Source of the DNA: Pseudomonadota bacterium
GTDB lineage: Bacteria; Pseudomonadota; Alphaproteobacteria; Reyranellales; Reyranellaceae
DNA: 43,370 bases
Direction of reading: 5' to 3'
NCBI GenBank assembly: GCA_020160955.1
Contig: JAIUOX010000033.1
Span: 1 to 43,370, forward strand
In this document: positions 34,324 to 41,968 of the stretch, piece after piece
How the letters are laid out: every line of letters starts with the position of its first letter
Numbering within the stretch: the stretch's first letter is position 1
Translations under genes and position numbers: made by a program
The notes under the pieces: model-generated
Databases searched by the model: none
Told to the model about the DNA's origin: nothing
What the model saw: only the letters and a program-made list of their open reading frames with translations

Positions 34324-34333
34324 CGCGCTATAA

Positions 34334-34355
34334 CCTGCACGCGTTGAAGTGCAGG
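34334..34355 (+). promoter_or_regulatory. Perfect 7-bp hairpin just before the GNAT ribosome site
   Basis: CCTGCAC (34334-34340) and GTGCAGG (34349-34355) flank an 8-base loop. The right arm includes the AGG of the AGGAAAGA ribosome site of the GNAT gene, so folding would mask part of it. No T run follows, so it is a weak terminator candidate for lolA. Confidence 0.4.
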
Positions 34356-34365
34356 AAAGATTCCC

Positions 34366-34896
34366 GTGACTGACCTGATCGTGCGGGCCTCGACCGAGGC
34401 CGACATGGCGCGCTGCGCCGAGATCTATGCCCACCACGTGCTGCATGGCACGGCATCGTTCGAGATCGACCCACCCGACCTCGCCGAGATGAAGCGCCGC
34501 CGTGCCGGCGTGCTGGACCTCGGCCTGCCGCACCTCGTGGCCGAGCGCGCCGGCCGCGTCATGGGCTACGCCTACGCCGGCAACTGGCGGCCGCGGCCGG
34601 CCTACCGCTTCTCGGTCGAGGACTCGATCTACATCGACAAGGACGCGGTCGGGCAGGGCGTCGGCAAGGCGCTGCTGCCGGTGCTGATCGAGCACTGCAC
34701 CGCGCTCGGCAAGCGCCAGATGGTGGCGGTGATCGGCGACTCGGCGCAGGCGCCGTCGATCCGGCTCCACGCCGCCTGCGGCTTCGAGATGGTCGGCACG
34801 CTGAAGAACATCGGCTTCAAGTTCGGCCGCTGGCTCGACAGCGTGCTGATGCAGCGGCCGCTGGGACCGGGCGCCACGACCCCGCCGCCCGGCTGA
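34366..34896 (+). CDS. GNAT N-acetyltransferase, phosphinothricin-acetyltransferase family
   Basis: 176 residues from a GTG with AGGAAAGA 5 bases upstream. Typical features are IYAHHVLHGTASFEIDPPD near the start, GYAYAGNWRPRPAYRFSVEDSIYI, the acetyl-CoA loop GQGVGKALL and the ending GFKFGRWLDSVLMQRPLG. This is the Pat/Bar/YncA-like group, which acetylates phosphinothricin, methionine sulfoximine or related amino acids. Whether it protects against a toxin or serves metabolism is not visible. Confidence 0.94.
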   Translation: MTDLIVRASTEADMARCAEIYAHHVLHGTASFEIDPPDLAEMKRRRAGVLDLGLPHLVAERAGRVMGYAYAGNWRPRPAYRFSVEDSIYIDKDAVGQGVGKALLPVLIEHCTALGKRQMVAVIGDSAQAPSIRLHAACGFEMVGTLKNIGFKFGRWLDSVLMQRPLGPGATTPPPG

Positions 34897-34899
34897 GGC

Positions 34900-36024
34900 T
34901 CAGCGGGCGCCGCCGGCGATCAGGCGGCGCAGCGGAGTCTCGACGGTCCGCAGCACGACCAGCGAGCCGATCGTGGCGAAGGCGAAGTAGAACAGGAACA
35001 TCCCGGCCTCCGGCAGCTGCAGGCCGACGATCAGCATGGCGGCGTCCCACCACAGACGCAGCGGCAGGTGCAGGATGTAGAGCCCGTAGCTCGCCTCGCC
35101 CAGCCGCTGCAGCACGGGATGGGCGAGCAGGCTGCGTCCCGGCGACGGCGTCGCGCCGCCCAGGATCGCCAGCGCGAACAGCGGCATCAGCGCGGCGTCG
35201 CTGCGCGTCCACCACGGCAGCCATGACGCCGCCGCGAACAGGCCGACGAGCGCCAGCGACGCGACGGTCAGCCAGTGGCGCGACACGCGGCCGGAAGCGC
35301 CGCGCAGGTACCAGCGGCCGAGCGCCATGCCGAACAGGAAGTGCGGCAGGTAGAGCGGCGGGAAGTAGGCCTGCCACAGGTGGTCGCCGCGCGGCTCGGG
35401 GAACAGCCCGTCTGGCGACAGGAAGTCCCGGCGCAGCCAGGTGGTGAACAGGATGCCGGCGGCCGACACGATCAGCAGCGCGACCGGCGAGACCCGCGCG
35501 GTGACCCGCGCCAGCCACGGGAACAGCGCGTAGAACAGCACCTCGACCGACAGCGACCACGCCGGCATGTTCCACAGGATGGCGAGCGGCGGCCACCATG
35601 CCTGCACGAAGGCCAGCACCATCAGCGGGCCGGCGATCCGCTGCCACGTCGGCAACGACCAGCCGGGCAGCGCGCCGTCCTGCAACTCCATCGCCAGGAT
35701 CGGCAGCGACAGCACGAGCCCGACCCAGTAGGCCGGCGCGAGGCGGGCGAAGCGCAGCCGCCAGAAGCGCCGGGCCGGCACGTCGACCGGCGAGGTATTG
35801 TCGGGACCAGTGTGGACGTAGGTCAGGATGAATCCCGACAGCACGAAGAAGAAGGCGACCGCGGCGAAGCCGCCGCTCGCCAGCCCGGCGACGATGCCCG
35901 AGGACGGTTCGGGGCCGCCGGGCCGCGTCGTGACGAAGTGAAAGGCCACCACCTCGGCCGCCGCGAAGAAGCGCAGCGAGGTCAGGAGGGGAAGCGGCGG
36001 CCGCCGCACGGTCTCTGCCGGCAC
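34900..36024 (-). CDS. Acyltransferase family 3 (OafA/YrhL-like) membrane protein
   Basis: About 374 residues from a GTG at 36024, just before PAETVRRPPLPLLTSLRFFAA; an ATG at 36135 would overlap the divergent ligase start and GTG 36075 lacks a ribosome site, so the start is uncertain. About ten transmembrane helices. LRFFAAAEVVAFHFVT holds the conserved His of the family, and FFFVLSGFILTYVH and RFARLAPAYWVGL are the other conserved blocks. Members add acetyl or other acyl groups to surface polysaccharides or lipids. No glycan genes are nearby. Confidence 0.9.
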   Translation of the reverse strand: MPAETVRRPPLPLLTSLRFFAAAEVVAFHFVTTRPGGPEPSSGIVAGLASGGFAAVAFFFVLSGFILTYVHTGPDNTSPVDVPARRFWRLRFARLAPAYWVGLVLSLPILAMELQDGALPGWSLPTWQRIAGPLMVLAFVQAWWPPLAILWNMPAWSLSVEVLFYALFPWLARVTARVSPVALLIVSAAGILFTTWLRRDFLSPDGLFPEPRGDHLWQAYFPPLYLPHFLFGMALGRWYLRGASGRVSRHWLTVASLALVGLFAAASWLPWWTRSDAALMPLFALAILGGATPSPGRSLLAHPVLQRLGEASYGLYILHLPLRLWWDAAMLIVGLQLPEAGMFLFYFAFATIGSLVVLRTVETPLRRLIAGGAR

Positions 36025-36133
36025 GCTTCGTTGATACTGGACGAAGCGGCCAGCGGCAATTCGATGGCGATTCACGGCGCCGCCGGGCCGTGGCACGATG
36101 GCGCGATGAAAATGCAGGGAAACGCCTGACGCC

Positions 36134-37669
36134 ATGCGGCTGATCGATTTCTTCGACCGCGGCGCCGACCGCTATCCGGACCGCGACTGCCTGCACGACG
36201 GCACGCGCGGCTGGACCTACCGCGAGGTCCGCGACCAGACCCACCGCGTCGCCAACGGCCTGCTGGCGGCGGGGCTGGGGCGCGGCGCCAAGGCGGCGGT
36301 CTACAGTCCCAACCACGCGGCGGCCTATGCCTGCCTGCTCGGCATCGTGCGCGCCGGCGTCACCTGGGCGCCGGTCAACGCGCGCAACGCGCTCGAGGAG
36401 AACCTCTACATCCTCGACAACACCGACGTGGAGTTCCTGTTCTACCATTCGAGCTTCGAGTCCTCGCTGCCGCGTATCCGTGAGGCCTGCCCGAAGATCC
36501 GCGACGTCGTCTGCATCGACGCGCCGTCGTTCGACGCCTGGCTGGCGGCGCTGGCGCCGCAGGCACCCGACCTGCCCGACGATCCCGACGCGGTGGCCTT
36601 CCTCGCCAGCTCGGGCGGCACCACCGGCCGGCCCAAGGGCGTGCAGATCACCAACCGCAACATCGAGACGATGAACGCCATCTTCTGGGCGTGCATGCCG
36701 GTGCGCTCGCCGCCGGTCCACCTCATGGTGGCGCCGATGACCCACGCCGCCGGCGTCTGCTCGTTCCCGCTGCTGGCCTACGGCGGCACCAACATCTTCA
36801 TGGGCACGGCCGATCCCGGCGCCATCCTGGCGGCGATCGAGAAGCACAAGGTCACGCACATCTACATGCCGCCGACCCTGATCTACATGCTGCTCGCCCA
36901 TCCCGACATCGGGCGCCACGACTACTCGTCGCTGCAGCACCTGGTCTATGCCTCGGCGCCGATGTCGGTCGACAAGCTGGTCGAGGCGATCCGCGTGTTC
37001 GGGCCGGTGCTGACCCAGACCTACGGCCAGGCCGAGGCCTGCATGATCTGCACCTTCTTCTCGCCGGAGGAGCATGTCGCGGCGCTCGAGGGCAACCTGC
37101 GCCACCGGCTGGCCAGCTGCGGCCGCGCCACGCCGCTGATGCGGCTCGAGGTGATGGACGAGGAGGGCCGGCTGCTGCCGCGCGGCGAGCGCGGCGAGAT
37201 CGTGGTGCGCGGCGGGCTGGTGATGGCCGGCTACTACCGCAACGAGGCGGCGACGCGCGAGGCCTCGACGCACGGCTGGCACCACACCGGCGACATCGGC
37301 GTGATCGACGAGGACGGCTTCGTCTACATCGTCGATCGCAAGAAGGACATGATCATCTCCGGCGGCTTCAACGTCTTCCCGAGCGAGGTCGAGCAGGTGC
37401 TGTGGGGTCATCCCGCGGTACAGGACTGCGCGGTGATCGGCGTGCCCGACGACAAGTGGGGCGAGGCGGTCAAGGCGGTGGTCGAGCTGAAGCCCGGGGC
37501 GAAGGTCACCGCCGACGAGCTGGTGGCGTTGGCCAGGGACAAGCTGGGCGGCGTCAAGGCGCCGAAGTCGGTCGACTTCGTCGCCGCGCTGCCGCGCAGC
37601 CCGGTCGGCAAGGTGCTGAAGAAGACGCTGCGCGAGCCCTACTGGGCCGGCCGCGACCGCAAGATCTAG
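36134..37669 (+). CDS. AMP-forming acyl-CoA synthetase (FadD-like)
   Basis: 511 residues. The AMP-binding motif SSGGTTGRPKG, the TYGQAEA block, HHTGDIGVIDEDGFVYIVDRKKDMIISGGFNVFPSEVE, and the C-terminal catalytic lysine in PRSPVGKVLKK are complete, so it should be active. It activates a carboxylic acid (fatty or aromatic; not predictable) to its CoA thioester through an acyl-adenylate. No signal peptide. The ATG shares bases with a possible start of the divergent acyltransferase. The transporter gene follows 8 bp later, so they may form an operon. Confidence 0.94.
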   Translation: MRLIDFFDRGADRYPDRDCLHDGTRGWTYREVRDQTHRVANGLLAAGLGRGAKAAVYSPNHAAAYACLLGIVRAGVTWAPVNARNALEENLYILDNTDVEFLFYHSSFESSLPRIREACPKIRDVVCIDAPSFDAWLAALAPQAPDLPDDPDAVAFLASSGGTTGRPKGVQITNRNIETMNAIFWACMPVRSPPVHLMVAPMTHAAGVCSFPLLAYGGTNIFMGTADPGAILAAIEKHKVTHIYMPPTLIYMLLAHPDIGRHDYSSLQHLVYASAPMSVDKLVEAIRVFGPVLTQTYGQAEACMICTFFSPEEHVAALEGNLRHRLASCGRATPLMRLEVMDEEGRLLPRGERGEIVVRGGLVMAGYYRNEAATREASTHGWHHTGDIGVIDEDGFVYIVDRKKDMIISGGFNVFPSEVEQVLWGHPAVQDCAVIGVPDDKWGEAVKAVVELKPGAKVTADELVALARDKLGGVKAPKSVDFVAALPRSPVGKVLKKTLREPYWAGRDRKI

Positions 37670-37677
37670 GCCGGAGC

Positions 37678-38619
37678 GTGCACGACTGGCTCCGACGCCT
37701 CCCGCCCAACGTGCAGGGCGCCCTGTGGCTGGTCGCCGGCGGCTTCATCTTCACCTCGACCAGCGCCATGATCCGCCTGCTCTCGACCCAGATCGAGAGC
37801 GTGCAGACGGCCTTCTTCCGCGCCGTCATCTCGGTGATCCTGCTGTTGCCGATGATGCTGACCGGCCGGGTCAGGCCATGGCACTCCAAGCGCATCGCCG
37901 GGCATTTCTGGCGCACCCTGATGGGCACCACCTCGATGGTGCTGGGCTTCTACGCGGTGTCGCTGCTGCCGCTGGCCGACGCCACGGCGATCTCGTTCTC
38001 GCAGCCGCTGTTCTCGGTGCTGGTCGCCGCGCTGATCGCCGGCGAGAAGGTGCGCTGGCGGCGCTGGAGCGCCACCGTCGTCGGCTTCGTCGGCGTGCTG
38101 ATCATGGTGCGGCCGGGCGAGGGCAGCCTGCAGTTCGGCGCGCTGATCGCGCTGGCCAATGCCGCGACGGTCTCGCTCTCCATCCTGCTGGTCAAGCGGC
38201 TGTCCGATTCGGAAACGCCGCTGATGATCCTGACCCAGTTCGCGATCTTCTCGACGCTCCTGCTGGCGCCGCCAGCGATCTGGGTGTGGCGCTGGCCCGA
38301 CCTGTGGGGCTGGGTGCTGGCGGTCGGCATCGCGCTGTCGGCGACGGTCGGTCAGTACTTCTGGGTCCAGGCCTTCAAGGCCGGCGAGATGTCGGCGGTG
38401 GCGCCGTTCGAGTACCTGCGGCTGCCGTTCGCGGTGTTCGTCGGCTGGCTGATCTGGGGCGAGACGCCTGTGGTCTGGACCTATGTCGGCGCGGCGATCG
38501 TGATCGCCTCGGCGCTCTACATCGCCCACCGCGAGGCCGAGCTGGCGCGGCAGCGACGCCGCGCCGCGGCCTCCCCTCCGCCGACTAGTCCCCCGCCGGG
38601 GAAGCCGCCGGCGGGTTGA
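37678..38619 (+). CDS. DMT-superfamily transporter (two EamA domains)
   Basis: 313 residues from a GTG at 37678. Ten transmembrane helices in two EamA repeats (first repeat with FFRAVISVILLLPMML and ATAISFSQPLFSVLVAALIAGEKV; second with SAVAPFEYLRLPFAVFVGWLIWGE). A Pro-rich C-terminal tail. Members are metabolite exporters or importers at the inner membrane; specificity is unknown. It sits 8 bp after the acyl-CoA ligase and its tail overlaps the YkvA gene end by 35 bp. Confidence 0.93.
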   Translation: MHDWLRRLPPNVQGALWLVAGGFIFTSTSAMIRLLSTQIESVQTAFFRAVISVILLLPMMLTGRVRPWHSKRIAGHFWRTLMGTTSMVLGFYAVSLLPLADATAISFSQPLFSVLVAALIAGEKVRWRRWSATVVGFVGVLIMVRPGEGSLQFGALIALANAATVSLSILLVKRLSDSETPLMILTQFAIFSTLLLAPPAIWVWRWPDLWGWVLAVGIALSATVGQYFWVQAFKAGEMSAVAPFEYLRLPFAVFVGWLIWGETPVVWTYVGAAIVIASALYIAHREAELARQRRRAAASPPPTSPPPGKPPAG

Positions 38620-38950
38620 CAGGCGGGCGCTTCAGCCACGCCCGGGCGCGGGCGCGGTGGTCCTCGGTGATGTGCAGGCGGGCGGCGGTATAGGCGGCCA
38701 GCAGCACGGCGGCATCGTCGGTGAAGCCGAGCCCGAGCAGGAAGTCGGGAATGGCGTCGAATGGCATGACGAAATAGGCCAGCGCGCCGAACAGGACGGT
38801 GCGCGCCGCCAGCGGCGTGGCGCTGTCGGTGGCGCAATGGAAGGCCGCGACGGCGTCCTCGGTGAAGGGGACCTTGCCGAGGGTCGACCGGGCCTTCTGC
38901 CAGAAGCCGGCGCGGACGCGGGCCTCGTCGCCCGCCATGGTCGTGCTCAT
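38585..38950 (-). CDS. YkvA-family protein (DUF1232)
   Basis: 121 residues from the ATG at 38950, GGGGG 1-5 bases upstream. [28 protein letters not shown] is the DUF1232 signature, a short membrane-associated motif with PxDxxPD. Function of the family is unknown. It is convergent with and overlaps the transporter gene by 35 bp, and is divergent from the dehydrogenase at 39033. Confidence 0.9.
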   Translation of the reverse strand: MSTTMAGDEARVRAGFWQKARSTLGKVPFTEDAVAAFHCATDSATPLAARTVLFGALAYFVMPFDAIPDFLLGLGFTDDAAVLLAAYTAARLHITEDHRARARAWLKRPPVNPPAASPAGD

Positions 38951-39032
38951 GCCCCCAAGGTTGGCAGCGGCGGGCCGCTTGGCAAGGGGGCGGGACCTGC
39001 TAAAAAAGCCGCCGTATCGAGGAGGATCCGGA

Positions 39033-39794
39033 ATGAACGTCAAGGGCCAGGCAGTGATCGTCACCGGCGGGGCATCGGGGCTGGGCGGCGCGACCGCGTC
39101 GGCGCTGGCCGCGGCCGGCGCCAAGGTCGCGATCTTCGACCTGCAGGACGAGCTCGGCGAGAAGAAGGCCAAGGAGCTGGGCGGCCTCTACATCAAGACC
39201 AACGTCGCCGACGCCGCCAACACCGAGGCCTCGGTCAAGACGGTGGTCGAGAAGCTGGGCGCGCCGCGCGTCGCGGTGAACTGCGCCGGCATCGGCCGCG
39301 CCGCCCGCACGATCTCCAAGAACGGCCCGCACGACCTCGGCATGTTCTCCCAGGTCATCCAGGTCAACCTGATCGGCACCTTCAACGTGATCCGCCTGGC
39401 CTCGTGGGCGATGAGCCAGGCCGAGCCGATGGAAGACGGCGAGCGCGGCGTCATCATCAACACCGCCTCGGTGGCGGCGTTCGACGGCCAGATCGGCCAG
39501 GCCGCCTACTCGGCGTCGAAGGGCGGCGTGGTCGGCATGACCCTGCCGATCGCCCGCGACCTCGCCAGCGTCGGCGTGCGCGTCTGCACGATCGCGCCGG
39601 GCCTGTTCCTGACGCCGATGATGATGGGCCTGTCGGCCGAGGCGCAGAAGAGCCTGGGCGCGCAGGTACCGTTCCCCTCGCGGCTGGGCGACCCGAAGGA
39701 GTACGCGCAGCTCGCGATGCAGATCGTCGAGAACCGCATGCTCAACGGCGAAGTGATCCGCCTCGACGGCGCGATCCGCATGGCGCCGAAGTAG
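39033..39794 (+). CDS. Short-chain dehydrogenase, 3-hydroxyacyl-CoA dehydrogenase type II-like
   Basis: 253 residues with a strong AGGAGG 6-7 bases before the ATG. NAD site [20 protein letters not shown], catalytic Ser146, Tyr159 and Lys163 ([24 protein letters not shown]) and the [26 protein letters not shown] block place it with mammalian HSD17B10-like enzymes and bacterial 3-hydroxyacyl-CoA dehydrogenases of fatty-acid or isoleucine breakdown. A candidate promoter is TTGGCA about 50 bases upstream with TAAAAA 16 bases later. The next gene starts 2 bp after its stop. Confidence 0.93.
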   Translation: MNVKGQAVIVTGGASGLGGATASALAAAGAKVAIFDLQDELGEKKAKELGGLYIKTNVADAANTEASVKTVVEKLGAPRVAVNCAGIGRAARTISKNGPHDLGMFSQVIQVNLIGTFNVIRLASWAMSQAEPMEDGERGVIINTASVAAFDGQIGQAAYSASKGGVVGMTLPIARDLASVGVRVCTIAPGLFLTPMMMGLSAEAQKSLGAQVPFPSRLGDPKEYAQLAMQIVENRMLNGEVIRLDGAIRMAPK

Positions 39795-39796
39795 CC

Positions 39797-40156
39797 ATGC
39801 GGGCGGGCGCGACCTTCGCGACGGCAGCGCTCTTGGCGCTGCTGTCCGGCCCCGCGGTGGCGGAGCCGCGCTGGCTCGGCTGCAAGTACAACGACACCGC
39901 CGGCAAGTCGCAGGCCTTCGTCATGGTGTTCGACGACCTGCGCGGCACGGCGGCGCTGCTCGACGGCAGCGCGCTGGTCGACGGCACGCAGACCAGCATC
40001 AACTTCCAGTCGCTGCGGACGCAGTTCCCGCAGTTCACCGTCACCTACAGCCGCAACGACGGCACGCTGTCGATTTCCCGCAGCGGGATCGGCGGCATCC
40101 TGACCGGCGAGTGCCGCCGGGTCGCCGCGCCGCCGGGTGCGCCGCAGCCGCGCTAG
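39797..40156 (+). CDS. Small secreted protein of unknown function
   Basis: 119 residues starting 2 bp after the dehydrogenase stop, probably co-translated. A signal peptide (residues 1-22, ending AVAE) precedes a strand-rich domain with one Cys pair (WLGCKYND and GECRRV). No family recognised. It ends with a Pro-rich tail. Confidence 0.78.
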   Translation: MRAGATFATAALLALLSGPAVAEPRWLGCKYNDTAGKSQAFVMVFDDLRGTAALLDGSALVDGTQTSINFQSLRTQFPQFTVTYSRNDGTLSISRSGIGGILTGECRRVAAPPGAPQPR

Positions 40157-40195
40157 GCGGCCGGCGCTGTCGCCAACCCGGCGCGGCCTCGGCGG

Positions 40196-40822
40196 CTAGA
40201 AGCCGAGGTCGACGTTGCGCTCGCAGCGCAGGTCGGCGACGCCGTTCTCCATCGACTGCTGGCCGGGCGTGGTCTGGCCGTTGCAGGTGAAGCGGATGCG
40301 CAGCATCTTCTGCACGCCGCGATCCTGGTTGCCGAAGATGTAGGCCATCGCCGGGACCTGGCAGCGGGTCGAGTCCTCGCCGCAGATGTCGCGCACCTGC
40401 TGCGTCACGTCGACCGTCGTGCTGGCGTTGCCGGCGCCCCAGGTCGCCTCGAGGATCGAGATGGTGCGCGGCACGACCTGCTGGCCACCGACGCAGTCCA
40501 TGCGGACCTTGAGGCTCGAGATCACGACCTCCGACAGCACGAAACGCTGCGGCTGGCAGGTCCAGATCACGGTCAGGCGCTTGTTGTTGAGGTCGGTGCG
40601 GTTGTCGCCGAAGTTGGCGGCGTTGGCGAAGACGTCGCACGGGAAACCGTTCGGGCAGGTCACCCGGCTGGTCACGTCGGCGCTCGGACCGTCCTGCGGC
40701 AGGCCCCAGTAGGCGCGCTTCAGCGCGGCCTGCGAGTTGATCCGCTTGGTGGCGGGGCTGTCGCAACTGGTCACGGCGACCGCGCACAGGACGGCAAAAA
40801 GAATGCGAACGAACGTCGACAT
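40196..40822 (-). CDS. Lipoprotein of unknown function
   Basis: 208 residues. The N-terminus is a lipoprotein signal, with lipobox AVTSC and Cys20 as the lipidated residue. The mature part is strand-rich with further cysteines (VTCPNGFPCDVF, WTCQPQ, MDCVGG, DICGEDSTRCQ, FTCNGQ, LRCERN), likely paired in disulfides. No family is recognised. It is convergent with the small secreted gene before it. The gap to the chromate genes is 282 bp. Confidence 0.8.
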   Translation of the reverse strand: MSTFVRILFAVLCAVAVTSCDSPATKRINSQAALKRAYWGLPQDGPSADVTSRVTCPNGFPCDVFANAANFGDNRTDLNNKRLTVIWTCQPQRFVLSEVVISSLKVRMDCVGGQQVVPRTISILEATWGAGNASTTVDVTQQVRDICGEDSTRCQVPAMAYIFGNQDRGVQKMLRIRFTCNGQTTPGQQSMENGVADLRCERNVDLGF

Positions 40823-40996
40823 CGCTCCCCCAAGGATTCGGCGACCGTAGAGCCCTATTGTCGCGGCGGCAATGCAATTAGTATGTCAAACGCTTCAGCA
40901 GGGCAACTGACCTCGGCGACCTGTATATACGCCGCATGCCCGAAGCGACATGCCCACCGCGCCTGCCGGGACCAGCGGCGGTCGCCCGGGCGGTGC

Positions 40997-41030
40997 TTGA
41001 CAGTCGTTCGTGGCGCGGGCTTCCTTTTGG
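40997..41030 (+). promoter_or_regulatory. Candidate promoter before the chromate-resistance genes
   Basis: TTGACA at 40997-41002 is a perfect -35 element in a 282-bp gap that otherwise shows no gene. The expected -10 position (about 41020-41027) has only a poor match (TTCCTTTTGG), so the call is weak. No clear operator repeat was found. Confidence 0.3.
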
Positions 41031-41104
41031 CATGGGGATCGCGATCTCCCCACGAGGCGACATGCCCAAGCATCGCGTCCACTGACCACTTGGAGGACGC
41101 CGGC

Positions 41105-41968
41105 ATGCCTGCGCCGCAGTACATCTCTGTCGAAAAACTGTCCCGCCTGGTCGGCCGTCCTGACGCGCCGAGCATCATCGACGTCTGCACCGAGGAGGAC
41201 TTCGCGGCCATGCCGCGGCTCATCCCGGGCGCGGTCCGCAGGCCATGGGCCGAGGCCTCGACCTGGGCCGGGACGTTGGCCGCGACCGACCGGCCGATCG
41301 TCGTCGTGTGCCAGAAGGGGCTGAAACTGAGCCAGGGCGTCGCCGCCTGGCTCCGGCATGCCCGGTTCTCGGCAGACGTGCTGGAAGGCGGGGTACAGGC
41401 CTGGGCCGCCGCCGGTCTGTCGATGGTCCCGGCGGCGAAGATCCCGCCGCGCGATGCCCAGGGACGCACCGTCTGGGTCACCCGCCAGCGGCCCAAGATC
41501 GACCGCGTGGCCTGCCCGTGGCTGATCCGGCGCTTCGTCGATCCCGCGGCGGTCTTCCTGTTCGTCGCGCCGTCGGAAGTGCGGGCTGTCGCCGAGCGCT
41601 TCGGCGCCACGCCGTTCGATATCGAGGGCGACGATGTCTTCTGGGGACATCGCGGCGATCGCTGCACCTTCGACACGATGGTAGAGGAGTTCGGCTTGCA
41701 GGGGGACGCCATGAACCGCCTGGCCGAGATCGTGCGCGGCGCCGACACGGGCCGGCTGGACCTAGCGCCGGAATCGGCCGGGCTGCTGGCCGCGTCGCTC
41801 GGGCTGTCGCGCATGCATGCCGACGACCTCGAGCAGCTCGACGCCGGCATGGCCCTGTACGACGCGTTCTGGCGCTGGTGTCGCGACGCGCGCGACGAGA
41901 CGCATGACTGGCCGCCGACCCGCGCTGGCAAGCGATCGACCTCCCCGCGCAAGACGGCGGCGGCCTAG
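41105..41968 (+). CDS. Rhodanese-ChrB fusion (chromate resistance protein)
   Basis: 287 residues from ATG 41105 with GGAGG 9 bases upstream. Residues 1-105 are a rhodanese domain (IIDVCTEEDFAAMP, catalytic Cys69 in VVVCQKGLKLSQG, LEGGVQAWAAAG). Residues about 114-275 match the ChrB C-terminal domain (WVTRQRPKIDRVACPWLIRRFVDP, DIEGDDVFWGHRGDRCTFDTM). ChrB proteins are linked to chromate-induced expression or chromate handling; this fusion lacks the N-terminal regulator domain of full ChrB. It ends directly against chrA (stop TAG at 41966-41968, ATG at 41969). Confidence 0.92.
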   Translation: MPAPQYISVEKLSRLVGRPDAPSIIDVCTEEDFAAMPRLIPGAVRRPWAEASTWAGTLAATDRPIVVVCQKGLKLSQGVAAWLRHARFSADVLEGGVQAWAAAGLSMVPAAKIPPRDAQGRTVWVTRQRPKIDRVACPWLIRRFVDPAAVFLFVAPSEVRAVAERFGATPFDIEGDDVFWGHRGDRCTFDTMVEEFGLQGDAMNRLAEIVRGADTGRLDLAPESAGLLAASLGLSRMHADDLEQLDAGMALYDAFWRWCRDARDETHDWPPTRAGKRSTSPRKTAAA

